In this document: positions 1 through 7,752 of the stretch, piece by piece
How the letters are laid out: the number at the start of each line of letters is the position of its first letter
Position numbering within the stretch: position 1 is the stretch's first letter
From: Chloroflexota bacterium
GTDB taxonomy: Bacteria; Chloroflexota; Dehalococcoidia; Bin125
DNA: 64,000 bases
Assembly (NCBI GenBank): GCA_009838915.1
Contig: VXQT01000011.1
Coordinates: 96,586 to 160,585, forward strand
Direction of reading: 5' to 3'
Program-made: the position numbers and the translations under genes
Notes under the pieces: model-generated
The model's database searches: none
What the model was told of the DNA's origin: nothing
The model's input: the letters and a program-made list of their open reading frames with translations, nothing else

Positions 1-78
1 TGACCATGGTCTGTTCCTGTCTTCATCCAGCGCAACGCGCCGATCTGTTCGGTTGCCTCAAGCCTACCAGCTAGCGCG

Positions 79-2313
79 CTATGGCTGGGCGGTGGAGATA
101 TCAAAGCTCGCGCGCAGGAAGTTGACCAGGTCCCAGCGTTCCTGGTCGGACAGTTGCGGCGACCAGGCAGGCATCCCGGTCCCGCGAATGCCGTCCGTGA
201 TCCAGGCGAACAGCACACCGTCGGGATGGAAGGGCACATGAACGGTGAAGTTCGCCGGCGGCGCTGGCAGCGTGTCGGCGAGGGGGCCGTCGCCCGCGCC
301 TTGCTCGCCGTGACAGGAGGCGCAGTTGCGAGCGAAGAGGGCCTCGCCGCGGTTAATCGACTCCTCCGTTCGCACCACGGGATTGGCCAGGGTGCGGCCC
401 GGCTCGACGTGTAGTCCGGTCAGCAGGACGACCGCGACGATCAGTCCCAGCACGCCGCCGGCGAAGGCGGCATCGCCGCCGCGCGGTCCCCAGCGGGCGC
501 GGATCTGCGGTCTGTTGATCCAGGCCAGAGCAGCAATCAGGAACGCCCAGAGCGCACCAACGCCGTTCCAGTCCATCTGTGTCAGCGGCAACGCGAGCGC
601 GCCACCACGGTCGGCGGCAAACGGCGACGCCTGGTAGCCCGACTCAACGCTGCTGCGAACTCCCGCGATCAGGTCGTTGCCTGAGGCGCGGCGCATCTCC
701 ATCTCCACGGTCCACTCGCCGGGCAGGCCAAAGTACGCGCCCTCGAGCTGGAATCGACCATCCGCGAGCCTGGAGGTTGCGACAGTTACCGGCCCGACGC
801 TGCGGTCCTGGTAGCGGAAACGCAGGAGCATGACTTCCACCAGGTTTTCCGACGGTGCATCTACAGTCGCGGTCCAGGTGTTGAATCCGACCAGGTTGGG
901 GGAGATCTCCAGGGAGGCCACTACGTCACCTCGGGCGACGGTCTCGAGGATCGTGTTGTCCTTCTGCTCGACCTCGGGCTGGGCGCTCGCCGGCGAGGGA
1001 AGCTGGGTGAGCACGCCGGAAACGGCGATCACGACGAGCCCGAGGGCTACTTCGGCTCGCATCATTCGGGAGAATCTGCGGACCAGGACCGGGTCAGAAC
1101 CGGCCGCCTGGGCATCACGGGGCCGCAGCAGGAATGCGTTGGCGGCGGCGGCGGCGAAGAGCAATGCCAAAAAGACCAGCTTGACGATGAAGGCCGCGCC
1201 CCAATCGGTCTCGGCAATGCCGTCGATGTCGGGAATCTGGATCAGCGCCGAAAGTAGTCCGGCGGCCACGAGGATCGGGACGAGTAGCGCGGCCGCGATT
1301 GAGAATCGACGCACGGACTCGATCCGGTCGGCGCGATTCGCGCGAATGGCAATCAACAGCGCGGCGAGTCCGCCGATCCAGATGGCGACCGCCGCCAGGT
1401 GGAGCGCATCGAACAGCGTGCCCCAGATCCAGCCGGAGCCGATCGCCGCGCCGTGCGAGATTGCGGATGTCGAGGAGAGCCATGCGATGGCAATGACCGC
1501 AAGGACAACGAGGATGGGCCGCCCCCCTCTGTCGCTCCGCGACATCTCCCCCCGCTGCGCGGGGGGAGAGCGGAGAGTGAGGAAGGAGAGAGTTAGCCCT
1601 GCGACGCTCAGGGCATACCAGCGTTGTTGCAACCAGAGTCCGTTGCGGGAGTCGAAGAGGACATCCCCGAGGAACCCGATGTCGCCGAGCCGCAGCGCTC
1701 CGGCGATCGCCTCGTAGCCGGTGGTGACAAGTCCGACGACGACGGCCAGCGACATGAGCGGCACGAGCGGCGGCAAAGGTGAGGGCCGCAGCAACGCCGA
1801 CACGAACACCGCGCCCACGAACAGGACGAGCGCGCCGAGGCCGATGGCCTTGACGGCGGAATCGGCGGCGACCGGCGGGCCGGGGCGATCGAGGTTGACC
1901 TCGACGCCGCTACCGGCCGGCGCCGAGCCGTCGGGATTAAGCACGGAGAACACGTAGGAGCCGGTCCAGGTGTGGCCGTCGACCTCGGAGAGCGTCTCCC
2001 AGACCACCGTGTAGACGCCGGGATCGAGCCGCAGCACGCGAACGCTCATCTGCGTCGGCACGGCATCGGAGAACTCGGTCGAGCCGATGTCGCGGCGCTG
2101 TCCGCCGCTGTCCAGCACCTCGACGGAGCTGTGACTGCGCTGGAGTTGCTCGGTCATGAACAGCGTGATCCGCGTTGGCGACTCGCGCAGCGAGGCATTG
2201 ATCGGCGGGTCGGCGCGGGCGAGCAGCGCGTGCGCCTCGGCGTCTCGTGTCGTGACCAGCGCGCTCGCCAGCACGGTCAGGGCCACTGCTACAAGCAGAG
2301 CAACGCGCTTCAT
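79..2313 (-). CDS. CopC-CopD-cytochrome c fusion protein
   Basis: Predicted 744-aa membrane protein joining copper-handling and electron-transfer modules. After a signal peptide the mature N-terminus begins AHALLARADPP, the start of a CopC domain whose first His and later DGHTW motif match the CopC Cu(II) site. About eight hydrophobic segments follow (CopD-like; DALHLAAVAIWIGGL is typical), then a periplasmic beta-rich domain, two more membrane segments and a C-terminal cytochrome c domain with CASCH haem motif and a late GTGMPAW Met ligand. I chose the ATG at 2313 because it overlaps the upstream stop as ATGA; an upstream in-frame start would run into that gene. It is the last gene of a four-gene minus-strand cluster. 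Copper import or periplasmic redox is inferred from the families. An in-frame copy of the dispersed palindrome lies at about residues 248-264. Confidence 0.88.
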   Translation of the reverse strand: MKRVALLVAVALTVLASALVTTRDAEAHALLARADPPINASLRESPTRITLFMTEQLQRSHSSVEVLDSGGQRRDIGSTEFSDAVPTQMSVRVLRLDPGVYTVVWETLSEVDGHTWTGSYVFSVLNPDGSAPAGSGVEVNLDRPGPPVAADSAVKAIGLGALVLFVGAVFVSALLRPSPLPPLVPLMSLAVVVGLVTTGYEAIAGALRLGDIGFLGDVLFDSRNGLWLQQRWYALSVAGLTLSFLTLRSPPAQRGEMSRSDRGGRPILVVLAVIAIAWLSSTSAISHGAAIGSGWIWGTLFDALHLAAVAIWIGGLAALLIAIRANRADRIESVRRFSIAAALLVPILVAAGLLSALIQIPDIDGIAETDWGAAFIVKLVFLALLFAAAAANAFLLRPRDAQAAGSDPVLVRRFSRMMRAEVALGLVVIAVSGVLTQLPSPASAQPEVEQKDNTILETVARGDVVASLEISPNLVGFNTWTATVDAPSENLVEVMLLRFRYQDRSVGPVTVATSRLADGRFQLEGAYFGLPGEWTVEMEMRRASGNDLIAGVRSSVESGYQASPFAADRGGALALPLTQMDWNGVGALWAFLIAALAWINRPQIRARWGPRGGDAAFAGGVLGLIVAVVLLTGLHVEPGRTLANPVVRTEESINRGEALFARNCASCHGEQGAGDGPLADTLPAPPANFTVHVPFHPDGVLFAWITDGIRGTGMPAWSPQLSDQERWDLVNFLRASFDISTAQP
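1521..1570 (+). repeat. Dispersed palindromic element, copy 1 (inside a CDS)
   Basis: Fifty-base element starting GCCCCCCTCTG and ending with the hairpin CTCCCCCC-GCTGCG-CGGGGGGAG. The same architecture recurs at 6005, 11378, 36041 and 56059. This copy is within the CopC-CopD-cytochrome c gene without breaking its reading frame. It encodes a polar stretch (SPPAQRGEMSRSDRGG) between two membrane segments. Confidence 0.85.
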
Positions 2314-3326
2314 TGCGTCGCGTCCGCACGCTCGAAGACCGACTCGCGAAGGGCCGCCCACTCCTCGTCGCTGACGGTTCCCAGCCAGTCGATCCAGCCG
2401 TGAAACTCGCCCGGCGCAACGGCGTACGCCGGTTCAAGAGAAGTAGTGGAGATCAGGTAGGTGCCGAACGCGCCGAAGACCAGCGCGTGACGGCCGTCGC
2501 TGGAGAGTGTGAAGTCGGGCTGGTCCTCGCTGACGGCGGCGATCTGCCTCAGATCACCGCTGGTCAGGTCGACGCGCCAGATGTCCTCAGGCCCATTCAG
2601 CCCAAGCGCCACCGCAGAGACCTGGGGTAGATACTGGCCGGCCGAGAACAGTACGCTCCCGCCGTCGGCGCTGAATCGGGGAATCCGATACGGCCTGGGC
2701 TGCCAGGTGCGTTCCGGATCGAGGACCGTCTCGAATCCATCCTCCAGCCGCCGCACCACCAGGTGCGGGTCGCCGCTGTACGGCGCGCTGACGAACACGA
2801 TCCGTGCGCCGTCAGGTGAGATGGCAGCATCGCGGGCATCGGCGCGAAGGAGTTCGATCAATCCGCTGCGAAGGTCCAGGCGCTTCACGCTGATCGGCTC
2901 GGCTACCGGTTCGTGCGTGAAGATCAGGGCGTGGCCATCGGGCGTCCAGCGCGGGTTCCAAACGAACTCGGCGGCGCCGTCTCGTGCGACGACAGTTCGC
3001 TGCGTTGGTTCGTTGATGTTGGAGACCGCCAGGTCCGTGCCGATCGTCGCGCCTTCCGCGTGCGTGAGCTGGAACACGACGTAGGCCACCTGCGTACCGT
3101 CAGGTGAGATGGCCGGGTGGAGCAGCTGCTGTTCTTGTCCTGCCGCTATCAACAGGCGCGGGCCCTCATCGTCCTGAATCCAGAGGTCGACGCCGACGGT
3201 GAAGACAAGCAGTCCCGGAACGGGAATGCGGCGCTCGCCGTGATCAGATTCGCTCGCTCCACCGCAGCCGACGAGCAGGATGGCGAACGCGGACAAGGCA
3301 GCTGCGAGGCTGAGGGCGGGGTGCAT
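2310..3326 (-). CDS. PD40/TolB-like beta-propeller lipoprotein
   Basis: 338-aa exported protein. The N-terminus is a lipoprotein signal with lipobox LVGC at residues 18-21, so it is probably lipid-anchored outside the membrane. The body contains repeated WD40-like PD40 blades with the SPDG-type signature (ISPDGTQVAYV, WTPDGHALIF, ISPDGARIVFV, FSADGGSVLFS, LSSDGRHALVF). It sits between two CopC-family genes; its ATG overlaps the upstream stop as TGATG and its own stop overlaps the next ATG as ATGA, so translation is probably coupled. TolB-like propellers usually mediate protein contacts, so a scaffold or ligand-binding role in the copper cluster is an inference. Confidence 0.8.
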   Translation of the reverse strand: MHPALSLAAALSAFAILLVGCGGASESDHGERRIPVPGLLVFTVGVDLWIQDDEGPRLLIAAGQEQQLLHPAISPDGTQVAYVVFQLTHAEGATIGTDLAVSNINEPTQRTVVARDGAAEFVWNPRWTPDGHALIFTHEPVAEPISVKRLDLRSGLIELLRADARDAAISPDGARIVFVSAPYSGDPHLVVRRLEDGFETVLDPERTWQPRPYRIPRFSADGGSVLFSAGQYLPQVSAVALGLNGPEDIWRVDLTSGDLRQIAAVSEDQPDFTLSSDGRHALVFGAFGTYLISTTSLEPAYAVAPGEFHGWIDWLGTVSDEEWAALRESVFERADATQ

Positions 3327-3994
3327 CAGTCGGCCCGTCTGCGTTGCCCCAGACGGTAGCTCAGGGCTGCGACGAGTAGGAATCCTGCTGTAGCGCCCAC
3401 GGCCAACCAGATCACTGGGCCAGCATCGATCGAGACATCGTCATTCTCTGACGCACGCACTACGACTGGCGGTTCCGTGCTCGGAGTGTCCGATGCTGCC
3501 GGCTCCTCAGGCCCGTCGCCGGAATAGAAGACAAGCAGATCGCCGGCAATCCGCCGATCGTCGCTCTGTTCAGCGGCCGTCGGCTCGCGTGTGACGTAGA
3601 AGGGATAAGAGCCCGAGTCCTCGTCGCCGTCCTCGGCCGACAGATTGGTCCAGGAGACCAGATAGCGACCGGGCGCGAGCTGGCGCGTGACATCAGCCGT
3701 CATCAGCTTGCGATCCTCGTTGCCGATTCGCGCCTGAGTGACTTCAATTGCATTGCCCGAATCGGCGTGGCGCAGGCTGATCGCGTTGGCGCCTTCGCGG
3801 CGGAAGAGTTCCTGGGTGAAGCGGATGCTGATCTCATCCGGCGACTCCGACAGCACCTCGGCGAAACCCGGCGACGAAGATTCGTAGGCCGCGTGCGCCG
3901 ATGCGCCAGGCGTGAACAGCAAACCGGCGGCCGTGCTCACCAGCAGGGCCAGCAGCAGCGGCAACGAGCGTCGCTTATTCGTCGTGACCACCAT
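3326..3994 (-). CDS. CopC-domain protein with C-terminal membrane anchor
   Basis: 222-aa protein with an N-terminal signal peptide ending in GASA, then a CopC beta-sandwich beginning HAAYESSSPGFAEVL, a low-complexity linker (about residues 145-185) and one C-terminal transmembrane helix followed by RLGQRRRAD. The order fits an extracytoplasmic copper-binding domain tethered to the membrane. The N-terminal His of the CopC site is present. The second motif, normally DGH, reads EDGDEDSGSYPF, so the usual second His is missing and Cu(II) affinity may differ. The start overlaps the preceding gene by 20 bases and the stop shares a base with the next start, consistent with one operon. Confidence 0.82.
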   Translation of the reverse strand: MVVTTNKRRSLPLLLALLVSTAAGLLFTPGASAHAAYESSSPGFAEVLSESPDEISIRFTQELFRREGANAISLRHADSGNAIEVTQARIGNEDRKLMTADVTRQLAPGRYLVSWTNLSAEDGDEDSGSYPFYVTREPTAAEQSDDRRIAGDLLVFYSGDGPEEPAASDTPSTEPPVVVRASENDDVSIDAGPVIWLAVGATAGFLLVAALSYRLGQRRRAD

Positions 3995-4502
3995 GAGGAT
4001 CGTCGTGCATCGGAGGTTCGAGACCGGCCAGTTCGGGCACGGCAGGTAGCGACTCGTTGCTCAGCCATGCTTCGAGCGTCGCCTCAAAGGTATGCGCGAG
4101 CGCGTGGACGATCTTGGACGGCTCGGCGGCGGCCTGAGCACTGTCCTCCCGGAACGCCACCAGCAGCGCGTCGATCCAGTCGGCATACTGCGTCACGTGC
4201 TCTTGCAGCTCGAGCGGCCAATCGACCCAGCCCAGCGTCTCGTGGGCTCGGGTCGCCCAGATCACGGCGTCGGCGGTAATTCGCTGTTCGTTACGCACTA
4301 TCGCGTCGAGATGGTGATAGCGCAGAGGATTCAGTGGTTCGAGCGCGGCGATGATCTGGGCGCGCTGGGCGGCCTCGGTCGCGCGGGCCGCCTCGACCTG
4401 CGCTTCTTCGATGTCGTCTTCGAAGGTCGGTCGGCAGGCGCTGAGGGTCAGACCTAAGACCAGCGGCAAGGCAATCGCCAGGAGGAAGCGATGTTGTCTC
4501 AT
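3975..4502 (-). CDS. Putative lipoprotein with His-rich C-terminus
   Basis: 175-aa protein that I cannot assign to a named family. A signal peptide with lipobox LSAC (residues 20-23) predicts a lipid-anchored exported protein. An Ala/Glu-rich helical segment follows, then a mostly alpha-helical domain containing several His residues (YHHLDAI, RAHETLG, EHVTQYA, HALAHTFEA), and a tail MHDDPHGGHDE that could bind a metal. First gene of the copper cluster, divergent from the monooxygenase gene at 4602. A role as a copper or other metal-binding helper is inferred from context and the His pattern only. Confidence 0.65.
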   Translation of the reverse strand: MRQHRFLLAIALPLVLGLTLSACRPTFEDDIEEAQVEAARATEAAQRAQIIAALEPLNPLRYHHLDAIVRNEQRITADAVIWATRAHETLGWVDWPLELQEHVTQYADWIDALLVAFREDSAQAAAEPSKIVHALAHTFEATLEAWLSNESLPAVPELAGLEPPMHDDPHGGHDE

Positions 4503-4601
4503 CTAGACTGAGCATACGCGCAGTTCCGTCGAACAAGGCGGTTCGAGCTGACTGCAGACCAACACCAAAACAACAGCTAACACACCAAGCGAGGCAGCAG
4601 C

Positions 4602-4961
4602 ATGTATCTGGCCATGAACCGATTCACGGTCAACGTTGAGCGCGAGGCGGAGTGGGAACAAATCTGGAAGGACCGCGAGACGTATCTCAAGGAAGTGCCG
4701 GGTTTCGTCCAGTTCATGCTGCTGCGCGGCGCGGAGCCGGGCGACTACATCTCGTATTCGGCCTGGGAAAGCCAGGCTGCCTTCTACGCATGGACCCAGT
4801 CGGAAGCGTTCCGCAAGGGCCACGCCCAGGGCACCGTCGCCGGCGTGCTGATGAGTCCGCCGCAGCTCGGCCTTTACGAGCCGGTGATCAACGAAACCGC
4901 CTCCACGCGAGAGCTGACCGACACGTCGCCAGACCCGAATCGGCGCGGTCCTCGGCACTAG
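4602..4961 (+). CDS. IsdG/HmoA-like antibiotic biosynthesis monooxygenase (ABM) domain protein
   Basis: 119-aa single-domain ABM-fold protein. The N-terminal MNRFTV strand, central SYSAWES and FYAWTQSEAFRKGHA segments align with the heme-degrading monooxygenase subfamily (IsdG/HmoA). The catalytic Asn-Trp-His set appears as N6, W64 and H74, with the usual ten-residue Trp-His spacing. The C-terminal 20 residues are polar and probably disordered. A GAGG ribosome-binding site precedes the ATG. It is divergent from the copper cluster and upstream of the SDR pair. Family members degrade haem to release iron or act as quinol-type monooxygenases; haem cleavage here is inferred from the triad. Confidence 0.75.
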   Translation: MYLAMNRFTVNVEREAEWEQIWKDRETYLKEVPGFVQFMLLRGAEPGDYISYSAWESQAAFYAWTQSEAFRKGHAQGTVAGVLMSPPQLGLYEPVINETASTRELTDTSPDPNRRGPRH

Positions 4962-5090
4962 CGAAGTTGCCCTGTAGGCGAGTTGCCGTCTTTCGGAAGC
5001 TATAGACCCGCGATGGTAGCCTGTGTCTACCTGTGAAATTTTTCCCGCTCGGCTCACGGGTAGACGAGTGGGCAGAGAGGAACACCAGAC

Positions 5091-5993
5091 ATGGGAATGC
5101 TTGATGGCCGCGTGGCGATCGTTACCGGCGCCGGGCGCGGCATCGGCGCAGAGACGGCGAAGCTGTTCGCCTCCGAGGGCGCCAAGGTGGTCGTCAACGA
5201 CCTTGGCGGCGCCGTAGACGGCAGCGGCGGCGCGTCCGGGCCGGCAGACGAGGTCGTCGCCGCGATCCGCGACGCCGGCGGCGAAGCGGTGTCCAACTAC
5301 TCCTCGGTCTCCGACTACAACGCGGCCGAGGGCATCGTCAAAGACGCGCTGGACAACTTCGGCGACCTCGACATCGTCGTCAACACCGCCGGCATCCTGC
5401 GCGACCGGATGGTCTTCAACATGACCGAAGCCGAGTGGGACGCCGTCGTCGACGTGCATATGAAGGGTCACTTCAACCTCACCAAGTACGCCGCGATCCA
5501 CTGGCGCTCGGAGCGCAAGGGTCACTACCGACTGATCAACTTCTCCTCCGTCTCCGGCATCTTCGGCGCACCGGGCCAGCCCAACTACGCGGCGGCCAAA
5601 ATGGGCATTGTCGGTTTCACCTACAGCTGCGCCAATGCGCTGGGCCGCTATGGCGCGACCGCCAACGCGATCTCGCCCGGCGCCTCGACGCGAATGACCG
5701 ACACCGTGCCTGAGGAGCGCCGCGGCGCAGGTTCGGTAGGAGACTCGTCCGAGGAAGACCCCCAGCGCTCGCCGGCCAACGTCGCCGTGCCGCTGGTCTA
5801 CATGGCCTCCGAACAGTCCGACTGGCTGACCGGCCAGATTGTCGGCGCATCCGGCTACGAGCTACAGCTCTTCAACAAGCCCGCGGTGATCCGCCAGGTG
5901 CGCGGCACCGAGCGCTGGACGGTCGAGGGCGCGGCTCAACAGATCGAGGAACTGTTCAAGCCGGCCGTCACCGGCGGCGGCTTCTTCGGGTAG
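5091..5993 (+). CDS. SDR family oxidoreductase (3-hydroxyacyl-CoA dehydrogenase-like)
   Basis: 300-aa classical short-chain dehydrogenase. The Rossmann motif TGAGRGIG is at residues 12-19, followed by VNDLGGAVDGSG, characteristic of the (3R)-hydroxyacyl-CoA dehydrogenase domain of peroxisomal multifunctional enzyme type 2. NTAG replaces the common NNAG, the catalytic Ser lies in INFSSVSG and the YxxxK pair is YAAAK. AGAGGAA precedes the ATG. A close paralogue starts at 6176 in the same orientation; the pair is separated by a hairpin-rich spacer. Oxidation of a hydroxyacyl-CoA or similar alcohol is the likely reaction; the substrate is unknown. Confidence 0.87.
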   Translation: MGMLDGRVAIVTGAGRGIGAETAKLFASEGAKVVVNDLGGAVDGSGGASGPADEVVAAIRDAGGEAVSNYSSVSDYNAAEGIVKDALDNFGDLDIVVNTAGILRDRMVFNMTEAEWDAVVDVHMKGHFNLTKYAAIHWRSERKGHYRLINFSSVSGIFGAPGQPNYAAAKMGIVGFTYSCANALGRYGATANAISPGASTRMTDTVPEERRGAGSVGDSSEEDPQRSPANVAVPLVYMASEQSDWLTGQIVGASGYELQLFNKPAVIRQVRGTERWTVEGAAQQIEELFKPAVTGGGFFG

Positions 5994-6004
5994 CGTTTCT
6001 CCTT

Positions 6005-6051
6005 CTCCCCCCGCTCTGCGGGGGGAGATGTCACGGAGTGACAGAGGGGGG
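6005..6051 (-). repeat. Dispersed palindromic element, copy 2
   Basis: Reverse-oriented copy of the element at 1521. The hairpin CTCCCCCC-GCTCTGC-GGGGGGAG is followed by GATGTCACGGAGTGACA and CAGAGGGGGG. It begins about a dozen bases after the first SDR stop codon, so it may also act as a transcript-end hairpin. Confidence 0.85.
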
Positions 6052-6060
6052 CTCGCACTT

Positions 6061-6110
6061 CAGCGCAAGTAGCGCTGCACCCCCCTTCAGTCCCCCCGCC
6101 TTCGCGGGGG
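6061..6110. repeat. Two further hairpins in the SDR-SDR spacer
   Basis: Two perfect small inverted repeats follow copy 2 of the palindrome: CAGCGC-AAGTA-GCGCTG (6061-6077) and CCCCCGC-CTTC-GCGGGGG (6093-6110). The second resembles the hairpin half of the dispersed element but lacks its flank. They may form part of a compound repeat or shield the upstream mRNA end. Confidence 0.6.
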
Positions 6111-6175
6111 CAGGCTCTACGGGACAGCTTCCCCCAAGAGCGAAGCGGGTGGACCGACAGAAAGGAACCAACATC

Positions 6176-7081
6176 ATGGGCATGCTTGACAATCGCGTCG
6201 CAATCGTGACCGGCGCGGGTCGTGGAATCGGCTCCGAAGTCTCGAAGCTTTTCGCCGCCAACGGCGCCAGCGTGGTCGTCAACGACCTCGGCGGCGCAGT
6301 CGACGGCAGTGGCGCCGAGTCCGGCCCGGCCGACGAAACCGTCGCGGCGATTCGCGACGCCGGCGGCAACGCGGTGGCCAACTACACCTCGGTCGCCGAC
6401 TACGACGGCGCGGAGGGCATCGTCCAGCAAGCGCTGGACGAGTACGGCCGGCTCGACATCCTCGTCAATGTCGCCGGCAACTTGCGCGACCGGATGGTCT
6501 TCAACATGACCGAGGAAGAATGGGATGCGGTCGTGGCGGTGCACATGAAGGGCACCTTCAACACGACCAAGTACGCCTCGATCTACTGGCGCGCAAACCG
6601 CGAAGGCCACTACCGGCTGATCAACTTCACCTCAGGCTCGGGTCTGCACGGTGCGCCGGGACAGCCCAACTACGCCGCGGCCAAGCTGGGCATCGTCGGC
6701 TTCACCTATAGCTGCGCCAACGCGCTGGGACGCTACGGTGTCACCTCCAACGCGATCGGCCCGGGCGCATCGACGCGGATGACCGATACCGTGCCGGAGG
6801 ATCGCCGGCGGCGACCGATGGACGACTCGGACAACATCGTCGACATGCGCCGCTCGCCGGCCAATGTCGCCGTTCCGCTCGTCTTCATCGCGTCCGAGGA
6901 ATCCGACTGGCTCAACGGTCAGGTGATCCGCGCGATGGGCTACGACATTGGCCTGTACAGCCAGTACAAGCTGATCCGCGAGCTGAGCGGCACCGAGATG
7001 TGGACGGTCGAGCGCGCCGCCGAGGAGATGGATCGCGTGTTCCGACCGGCCATCGAAGCCGGCAACGTAATCGGCGGCTGA
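6176..7081 (+). CDS. SDR family oxidoreductase, tandem paralogue
   Basis: 301-aa SDR closely related over its whole length to the protein at 5091. TGAGRGIG lies at residues 12-19, VNDLGGAVDGSG follows, NVAGN replaces NNAG, and YAAAK carries the catalytic Tyr and Lys. The catalytic Ser region reads INFTSGSG. I chose the ATG at 6176 because it matches the paralogue's MGMLD start and has AGAAAGGA about nine bases upstream; an in-frame extension to 6038 would run through the repeat spacer. The gene is followed by a strong terminator. Probably a hydroxyacyl-CoA or short-chain alcohol dehydrogenase that diverged from its neighbour after duplication. Confidence 0.87.
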   Translation: MGMLDNRVAIVTGAGRGIGSEVSKLFAANGASVVVNDLGGAVDGSGAESGPADETVAAIRDAGGNAVANYTSVADYDGAEGIVQQALDEYGRLDILVNVAGNLRDRMVFNMTEEEWDAVVAVHMKGTFNTTKYASIYWRANREGHYRLINFTSGSGLHGAPGQPNYAAAKLGIVGFTYSCANALGRYGVTSNAIGPGASTRMTDTVPEDRRRRPMDDSDNIVDMRRSPANVAVPLVFIASEESDWLNGQVIRAMGYDIGLYSQYKLIRELSGTEMWTVERAAEEMDRVFRPAIEAGNVIGG

Positions 7082-7118
7082 CCAGGCTCACTGGTTCAAA
7101 CCCGGTTGACCTACGCTG

Positions 7119-7146
7119 ACGGCGGACCTCACGGTCCGCCGTTTTG
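7119..7146 (+). terminator. Intrinsic terminator after the SDR pair
   Basis: Perfect ten-base stem ACGGCGGACC / GGTCCGCCGT with the TCAC tetraloop, running into TTT. It starts 38 bases after the SDR stop and precedes the acetyltransferase start. Confidence 0.85.
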
Positions 7147-7170
7147 CGTTCTTGCTTCCCTGGAACTGCC

Positions 7171-7689
7171 ATGACAGACGAACTCACGATTCGAACCGCC
7201 ACGGACGAAGACGTCCCACAGCTCGCCGATCTGTACAACCACTACATTCTGACCAGCCCGGCGACATTCGACACGGAGCCGCACACAGTCGCGGCGAAGC
7301 GCGATTGGTTCTCGAAGTACTCGGACTCCGGACCGTACCGGGTGATGGTCGCGGTCGAGCCCGATGGCCGGATCGTTGGTCACTCGTACTCCAGCGCGCT
7401 GTATCCCAAGGCGGCCTACGACAGCAGCGTCGCCACCAGCGTCTATCTGCTGCCCGGCGAGGTCAGCCGCGGCCTCGGCACCAGGCTGTGGTACGCGCTC
7501 TACGAGGAGCTGCGCAAGGTGGACGAACTGCACCAGCTCTTCGCGCTGATCACGTTGCCCAACGACGCGTCGGTGGCGATGACCGAGCGAGTCGGCTACA
7601 CCCTCTCGGGCGTTTGGAAGGAGTGCGGCCGCAAGTTCGACCAGTACTGGGATGTCGGCATCTGGCAACGTCCCCTGCGGCTTGGTTGA
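7171..7689 (+). CDS. GNAT N-acetyltransferase, phosphinothricin-acetyltransferase-like
   Basis: 172-aa GNAT protein. The N-terminal IRTATDEDVPQLADLYNHYI and FDTEPHT, and the C-terminal GRKFDQYWDVGIWQRPL, are the hallmarks of the PAT/MnaT subgroup that acetylates phosphinothricin, methionine sulfone or similar amino-acid analogues. The acetyl-CoA loop is SRGLGTRLW (about residues 100-108), matching R/Q-x-x-G-x-G/A. ATG 7171 is preferred over an upstream in-frame ATG at 7144 that lies on the terminator. Single-gene unit between a terminator and the LLM gene. The substrate is not determinable from sequence. Confidence 0.82.
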   Translation: MTDELTIRTATDEDVPQLADLYNHYILTSPATFDTEPHTVAAKRDWFSKYSDSGPYRVMVAVEPDGRIVGHSYSSALYPKAAYDSSVATSVYLLPGEVSRGLGTRLWYALYEELRKVDELHQLFALITLPNDASVAMTERVGYTLSGVWKECGRKFDQYWDVGIWQRPLRLG

Positions 7690-7752
7690 TCGGGTGCTGT
7701 TAGCCTCGAACCGTTGATCTCCAGTAGCAGCGAAGACGATGAGGAATCGACC

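Noticed and set aside
1115..1483. Small minus-strand frame inside the CopD region
   Set aside because: Different frame of the same strand as a supported gene; a frame shadow.
7090..7118. GGTTCAAACCCGG resembling a tRNA T-arm
   Set aside because: No acceptor, anticodon or D-arm can be built around it.
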